A stretch of DNA of 64,000 nt, taken from contig CM049316.1 of the NCBI GenBank assembly GCA_026874595.1, forward strand, positions 76,429,676 through 76,493,675. The letters run 5' to 3'. Source of the stretch: Sipunculus nudus (Eukaryota > Annelida > Sipuncula > Golfingiida > Sipunculidae). The notes under the pieces were generated by a model. The model was not told the origin of the DNA. It did no database searches and saw only the letters and a program-made list of their open reading frames with translations. Both the position numbers and the translations under genes were made by a program. Shown piece by piece: positions 59,185-64,000 of the stretch (its first letter is position 1; every line of letters starts with the position of its first letter).

Positions 59185-59580
59185 CTTTTAATGGTAGCAA
59201 ATAGCTGCTATTTGCGCTTGTGACTCATGGGGACCCCTCTGCGAGGACGCTTAGATCTCCATTCCCCCTGGCGGCAATCTTGACACCTTTTATGGCAGCA
59301 CATAGCTGCTATTTGCGCTTGCGATTTATTGGGAACCCTCTGCCAGGCCTCTGATATCTCCAGTCTCCTTGGTGGCAGTCTTAACTCCTTTTATGGTAGC
59401 AAATAGCTGCTATTTGCGCTTGCGACTCATGGGACCCCTTTGCCAGGACGCCGAGATCTCCATTCCCCCTGGCGGCAGTCTTGACACCTTTTATGGTAGC
59501 AAATAGCTGCTATTTGCGCTTGCGATTCATGGCGAACCCTCTGCCAGGCCTCTGATATCTCCAGTCCCCTTGATTATATA
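59185..59580. repeat. 102-bp tandem array with 19-bp palindrome (4 units)
   Basis: Units begin at about 59190, 59292, 59394 and 59495. Each has the perfect palindrome gcaaatagc-t-gctatttgc (one unit has a substitution), followed by 'gcttgcgactcatgggg' and 'gatctccattccccctggcgg'. The 'GGTAGCAAATAGC' core is shared with the array at 50941-52600, so related sequence flanks the 77-bp satellite on both sides. Confidence 0.9.
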
Positions 59581-59599
59581 ACAAGTCTTGCAATATCTC

Positions 59600-62500
59600 G
59601 CACAGTATCTCGTCAAACGAGATATTTTGAGATGTCGCTTAGTGATAGCTTTGAGTCGACAAGTATGCAGGAATCATCTTGAAACTGATATCTCTTATGT
59701 CTTACACTAATATCTCGGGAATATTTTTTTCATTTTCTGGATATAGCCGCTAGGAGGCGCTGCACTCAACCTTCTCCAGCATATCATTTTTTGGCCATAT
59801 CTTCAAAACCATTAACCTAAATTACAGAAACTATAACTTATTTTTCCTCTGGGTCTTCCCCATAACTTGAATAAGTCATCTAGTCTCATTCTAGTATAGT
59901 TGTATGTTTGTCAGTCCTCAAATTTGCCTGCTTGCTGGTTTCTGCGTCTTACATATAGCATTATACAGACCACAGTTTTGCTGGGTCCTTTTGATGCTAG
60001 TACATCTTAAGCCATACGCTAATATCTGGAATCCTATTTTTCATTTTCCGGATATAGCCACTTCGGGCGCTGTACTTCAACCACTACGACATATAAAATT
60101 TTTGGCCATATCTCCAAAACTGTGAAATTTACCTGGATAAACTATAACTCATTTTGTTTTCTAAGTACTTCCCCCATTATCAGATGTGTCATTATGTCAG
60201 TATGTCTGTCCGTTTATTGGTTATTGTCAGCTATGTCTGCTTTCATGTTCCTTTGTGTGATATATGTCGTTCAACAGGCCCAACTGTTTAGAAATCGCTC
60301 TGAAATTCACTCAATTGTTAGAAAACCGACTGTTTGTTCTGTCTGTCACACTGTCTGTCATTTCAACTTCCGGGCAAGCGCTCTACCTATGGTCGTCTGT
60401 TCTGTTTATTTGTGTGTCTGTCCGCGCTTAACATGCCACAGTTTTTTAAACAATCGTTCTCATTGTTATACAGTTGATACGGTATTGCCAGATCACAAGT
60501 CCTAAAAGCTTATTGTTTTCTGTTTGAAATAGGTCAACGGTCAAGGTCACCAAAGGACCACAAAACGTTTTTTTCTTCACATTTTCCTCTTAATCATCAT
60601 TGTCCCATAAACTATAGCTCATTTGTCATTTGGCTCTTTTCTGTTGTGTACTAGTCTCTTATCTGCTGGAACCATGTTTACGCATTCGGGACAAAGTTCT
60701 GATATTGGAAAATTAATTGATCTATTTTCTCTAACTTTGTCAGTTTTTTAAGCTAGAGTGGTCTATTGTTTTTCATCATTGTTTTTGAACACCCTAATTG
60801 TTCAATTCTGCTGTTATTATGGTTACGCATTTTCTTTAAAAATGCATGACATTTGAATTTTAACTTTCTTTAAAGTTAGAGAGGTCTACCTTTTTCGAAT
60901 CAGGTAGTATTTTATCAGTTATTTGTAATACAATTGCAGTTCTTGCACAATTTCGCAACATTTCTCATTAAAAGAGATTTTTTAAGATTTCATTAAACAT
61001 GACCTACAATTTTTATAGTCCCATCTAAAACTAGGATAAATCTGCTTAATCCTTACACATGTGGCCTTGGGCTCCAGTTACCATGGCTACCTATGTTTGG
61101 TAAAATTTGAGAATATGAAAATATGAAGTTTTTTCTTCTACCTTTGTAAAAATGTATGTTAGAAATGTTTAATTTTTTTTTTAATGAAGTAGCATTACTT
61201 TAGTTCTAAGTCAATCAATCGAAGTCATCCACGGTTTGCCGTCAAACGAGAAATTACAATATTTTACAGAAATGTTTAAAACTCGATCATGTTTTAAGCT
61301 AATGAAGAGCAGTTTAAGCATTTGGTAGTATCTCAGAGGTTTAACATGATAGTACTACAAATCTCGCAATCATCATCTCCCGTCAAACGAGATTATTCGA
61401 GATTTTGAACAAATGTCTATATCAAGATCATAAATGCTAGAGAATTCTAGTTTTTATACTCCAAAATCAGTTGACTAGTTTTGAGTGACATTGGTGCATA
61501 TTTTGTCAAATGTCGAACCATTTGCCGTCACACGAGAATACGAGACCATTAAAAGAAATGCCAATAATTTTGACATTTTTTTTAAGACTTATAGTTTTCA
61601 GCATTTAATAGCGTCATATTAAGTGATTATATAGTTACTCTTTTTATATCTCGCACCGTATTTCATCAAATGGTGAAGATACATGCCATTCCCGTGACCA
61701 GTAGTGGCGACTGTGGCCTTAAGGGGATTATAGTGGCATTTGTGAACATGTGCTGGGCGTGTTCCGTGGTCCATGAACTGGGCTCCCCGTGTGCTGTTAT
61801 TTTCTCTTATTGACTGCTGGTTCGTAAGCGTGACCACTTGGTCCCAAGCATCAACTGTAATGCCCCTGCAACCGCTTTTATCCCTTACTTTTGATAAAAA
61901 GCAAGATTTCACAATAATGCTAAAAACTCAACGACTTTTCTGTTTGTTTGTCTTTGTTACTCGACATTCCACAATTATGCAACAATTGTTTCCAGACTTA
62001 CACTGTTGATTGACAATTAAATGTTGCACGTGTCTGTTGGTTTTGGTCAACATAAATGAAAGGTCAAGGTCATAAAATAACCTCCAAAATTTATTTTCAT
62101 CATAACTTTGTCAGTGTTGTCCTATCTTCACAAACACAGGCTCACTTTCTTCCCCTGGGTATTCACCATAACCTGGTCTCGTCAAATTGTGTCAACATTG
62201 TGTGTTACTTTGTCAGTATTTCGTTTTGTTTGTCAGTGGCCCTAAATTTCGCCTGCTTGCTGCCTCTTGCGCATGTCAAGTAGCATTTACAAGCCACATT
62301 TTTGCAAATCTCTTTGTAACTTGAACATTTCTTGTATGATAACGATTTTTTGAAGGCATTTGTGTTTTATTATTTTAATATGTCAAAATTCAAGGTCAAG
62401 GTCGTCAAAACATTATTAGTTTATTTTTTCTCATAACTTACTATTTTTTCACATTTCTTCCTCTATGTCTTCTTTCTGATCTGGTGTAGACCTGCCTCAG

Positions 62501-63730
62501 CTTAGTACCATTATGTCAGTATGTCTGTCTGTTTATCAGTTGTACTCAATTTCGCCTTCTTACTGGTTCTAGAATCTTATATATAGCATTCTACAGCCCA
62601 ACGAGCTGCAGGATTCGTTTGTCATTAAGCACTACACATGTCATATATCGGAAGGATTTCTGGAAGTCCCCTGTTTTCTGTCAAAATAGGTCAAAAGACG
62701 TCAGTATTGGTTCTACTTAGTTTTCTTTTTATCTCTGTTAATATTAATACGGCCTGAGTTAGCATTTCCTTTGTTCTAAGTCAATCAATATCAAGTTTCT
62801 TCAAAACTCCGACGATTTGCCGTCAAATGAGCAATCACAAGATTTCACAGAAATGCTTTTAACTCGATCTCGTTTTAAGCTTAAGAGGAGAAGTTCTCAG
62901 CATTTGGTAGCATTTTAGAAGGTTAACATGATAAAACTACAAATCTCGCCAGACCTTGCATCAACTCCCACCAAACTAAAATGTTCGAGATCTCAAAAAT
63001 TGCCTATATCTTTGTCATTTAAATGCTAAAGATGTCTATTTTTTTATTGTTACATAAACATTTGACTAGTTTTAATTGATATAAGTGCATATCTCGTCAT
63101 ATGCCGTACCGTTTGTCGTCAAACGAGAACATGGGACCATTAAAAGAAATTAAAATAATTGTGTCATTTTTTGTACTACGGACATATAGTATGCATAATT
63201 CGATAGCGTCTGACACTCTCAGTCATATTTACTGATTATATAGTATAGCTCGTCAAATCTCGCATAGTTTTTCATCAAATCAAAAGGTATACCTTTTGTT
63301 TTGTGAACATATAATGGGCGTGTTTATTGGCGTTCATTGAAGTGGTTTTCCATTGTGCCGTTATTGTCTTCTATTGACAATATTGGTTGTGAACGTCATC
63401 AACGTCACTGGTCACACGCACCAATTGTAATGCCCCTATCGCCACTTACGTCCCTTAGTGTGTTCAGTTCTCGGCCCTTGTCGTCAAAGTAGCCTCGATG
63501 CTTGATCTTTGGTCTGACATTTTTTATGTAATCGCTCTGAATGTTAAAATGTTGATAGTAAGCTTAAAGTCTCAGAGGCCTGTAGTCTTTCGTGCGAGTA
63601 GATCAAAGGACAAGGTCATCAAAAGACAACAAAATATTTTATCTTAATATCTTTGTTAAGCCTCATCGTTGGATACTAAATTATAGATCTTGTTATTGGT
63701 CATTACATGGCCGTTTGCCTCATGTATAGC
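59600..63730. repeat. Large diverged repeats with CTCGTCAAACGAG and TCAAGGTCA motifs
   Basis: Segment 61190-61880 matches 62760-63450 in order: 'ttctaagtcaatcaat', 'tttgccgtcaaacgag', 'catttggtagtat', 'acatgatagtactacaaatctcg', 'gattatatagt', 'gtgaacatgtgctgggcgtgt', 'tgtaatgcccct'. The offset is about 1.57-1.61 kb. Segment 59800-60540 shares 'attatgtcagtatgtctgtc' and 'atatagcattataca' type text with 62080-62600. Six CGTCAAACGAG-like motifs and several TCAAGGTCA motifs (about 60541, 62060, 62394, 63604) recur. Old segmental amplification of a dispersed mollusc-type repeat is the likely origin. Plus-strand frames near 60122-60505 are not convincing. Confidence 0.65.
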
Positions 63731-63734
63731 TGAC

Positions 63735-63986
63735 TCAATCTGTTATTACCACGGGTAAGTATTTTTTGGTGTGAACGTCATGACATACAAAAATAAAAGG
63801 CATCATTTTCCCAACTTTATCGGTTTTAAAGCTAATAATTTCTAGTATATCAACCGATGTTCCGTCCTCAACATCTGCTGAATCTTCATGTGTGAACCCC
63901 TCCGTGATAATGTTAGTCATATGTGCTATCAAGGTTTTATGGGCCAGAATAACGCCCTGCCTTAATAGCTGTCTGTGATGGACAGT
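63735..63986 (-). CDS. Open frame near the window edge, unrecognised
   Basis: The minus-strand frame is open for 83 codons from 63986, ending at a stop at 63735. It reads TVHHRQLLRQGVILAHKTLI, AHMTNIITEGFTHEDSADVE, DGTSVDILEIISFKTDKVGK and MMPFIFVCHDVHTKKYLPVV. The composition is protein-like and the frame is not low complexity. However, it lies beside the diverged repeat block, no strong acceptor precedes it and no family is recognised. It could be an exon, a fragment of a transposon protein, or chance. Confidence 0.22.
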   Translation of the reverse strand, partial: TVHHRQLLRQGVILAHKTLIAHMTNIITEGFTHEDSADVEDGTSVDILEIISFKTDKVGKMMPFIFVCHDVHTKKYLPVVITD

Positions 63987-64000
63987 CTACTCCATCCAAG

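Noticed and set aside
47155-59580. Possible CRISPR array
   Set aside because: The repeats are contiguous tandem satellites with no constant-length unique spacers, in a eukaryotic context without cas genes.
60122-60505. 127-codon frame with Val/Cys-rich stretches
   Set aside because: It lies in the diverged repeat block, whose other copies are interrupted at the matching positions, and it has no recognised domain.

Overview
The window reads as eukaryotic, AT-rich, intron- and repeat-heavy genomic DNA from a marine invertebrate, most likely a mollusc. The evidence is: no operons or dense coding; many (AT)n, (GA)n and (TAA)n microsatellites; degenerate L1/Tx1-like LINEs; a LINE ORF1 starting with a degraded 2A-like motif, as known for CR1-type elements of marine invertebrates; and dispersed 'gacctttgacc / AGGTCAAGGTCA / ggacggacgg' repeat text that I associate with mollusc genomes. 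The species cannot be named from the sequence alone.

Layout. 0-3.2 kb: a dispersed ~1.5 kb repeat (copy A) leads into two small exons whose splice phases agree. 3.2-11.5 kb: microsatellites and a dead minus-strand L1/Tx1-like LINE (5.64-9.2 kb). 11.6-13.25 kb: the best gene, an ACSF2-like acyl-CoA synthetase in one large coding exon, broken only by a 1-nt frameshift in an A7 run. 13.3-23 kb: non-coding DNA with a diverged tandem repeat (15.65-17.1 kb), a plus-strand LINE 3' fragment (18.3-19.6 kb) and a mollusc-type dispersed repeat (20.8-21.3 kb). 23.17-29.07 kb: a nearly perfect 2.94-kb tandem duplication with 6-bp microhomology at its edges and a 389-bp inverted-repeat element in each copy. 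29.6-35.2 kb: a dispersed repeat and two acyl-CoA synthetase relics (a C-terminal fragment at 30.3 kb and a multiply broken copy at 33.7-35.2 kb). 36.7 kb: a palindrome cluster. 38.9-41.1 kb: a tandem-duplicated segment with two minus-strand C-type lectin exon relics, followed by an unrecognised minus-strand terminal exon. 42.6-45.9 kb: second copies of two dispersed repeats flanking a LINE ORF1 pseudogene. 47-59.6 kb: a block of satellites: a 24-bp minisatellite split by a hAT-like element, a GC-richer 'GGTAGCAA' array, a ~77-bp satellite of about 70 monomers containing a telomere-like palindrome, and a 102-bp palindromic array. 59.6-64 kb: large diverged repeats with CTCGTCAAACGAG and TCAAGGTCA motifs.

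Working together. The genes do not form a pathway in the operon sense. The clearest biological theme is birth and death of ACSF2-like acyl-CoA synthetase genes over ~24 kb, amid local tandem duplication and satellite growth. Most computed open frames are low-complexity or repeat shadows. Nothing in the window is convincingly a complete intact protein-coding gene; the 11.6-kb synthetase is closest.
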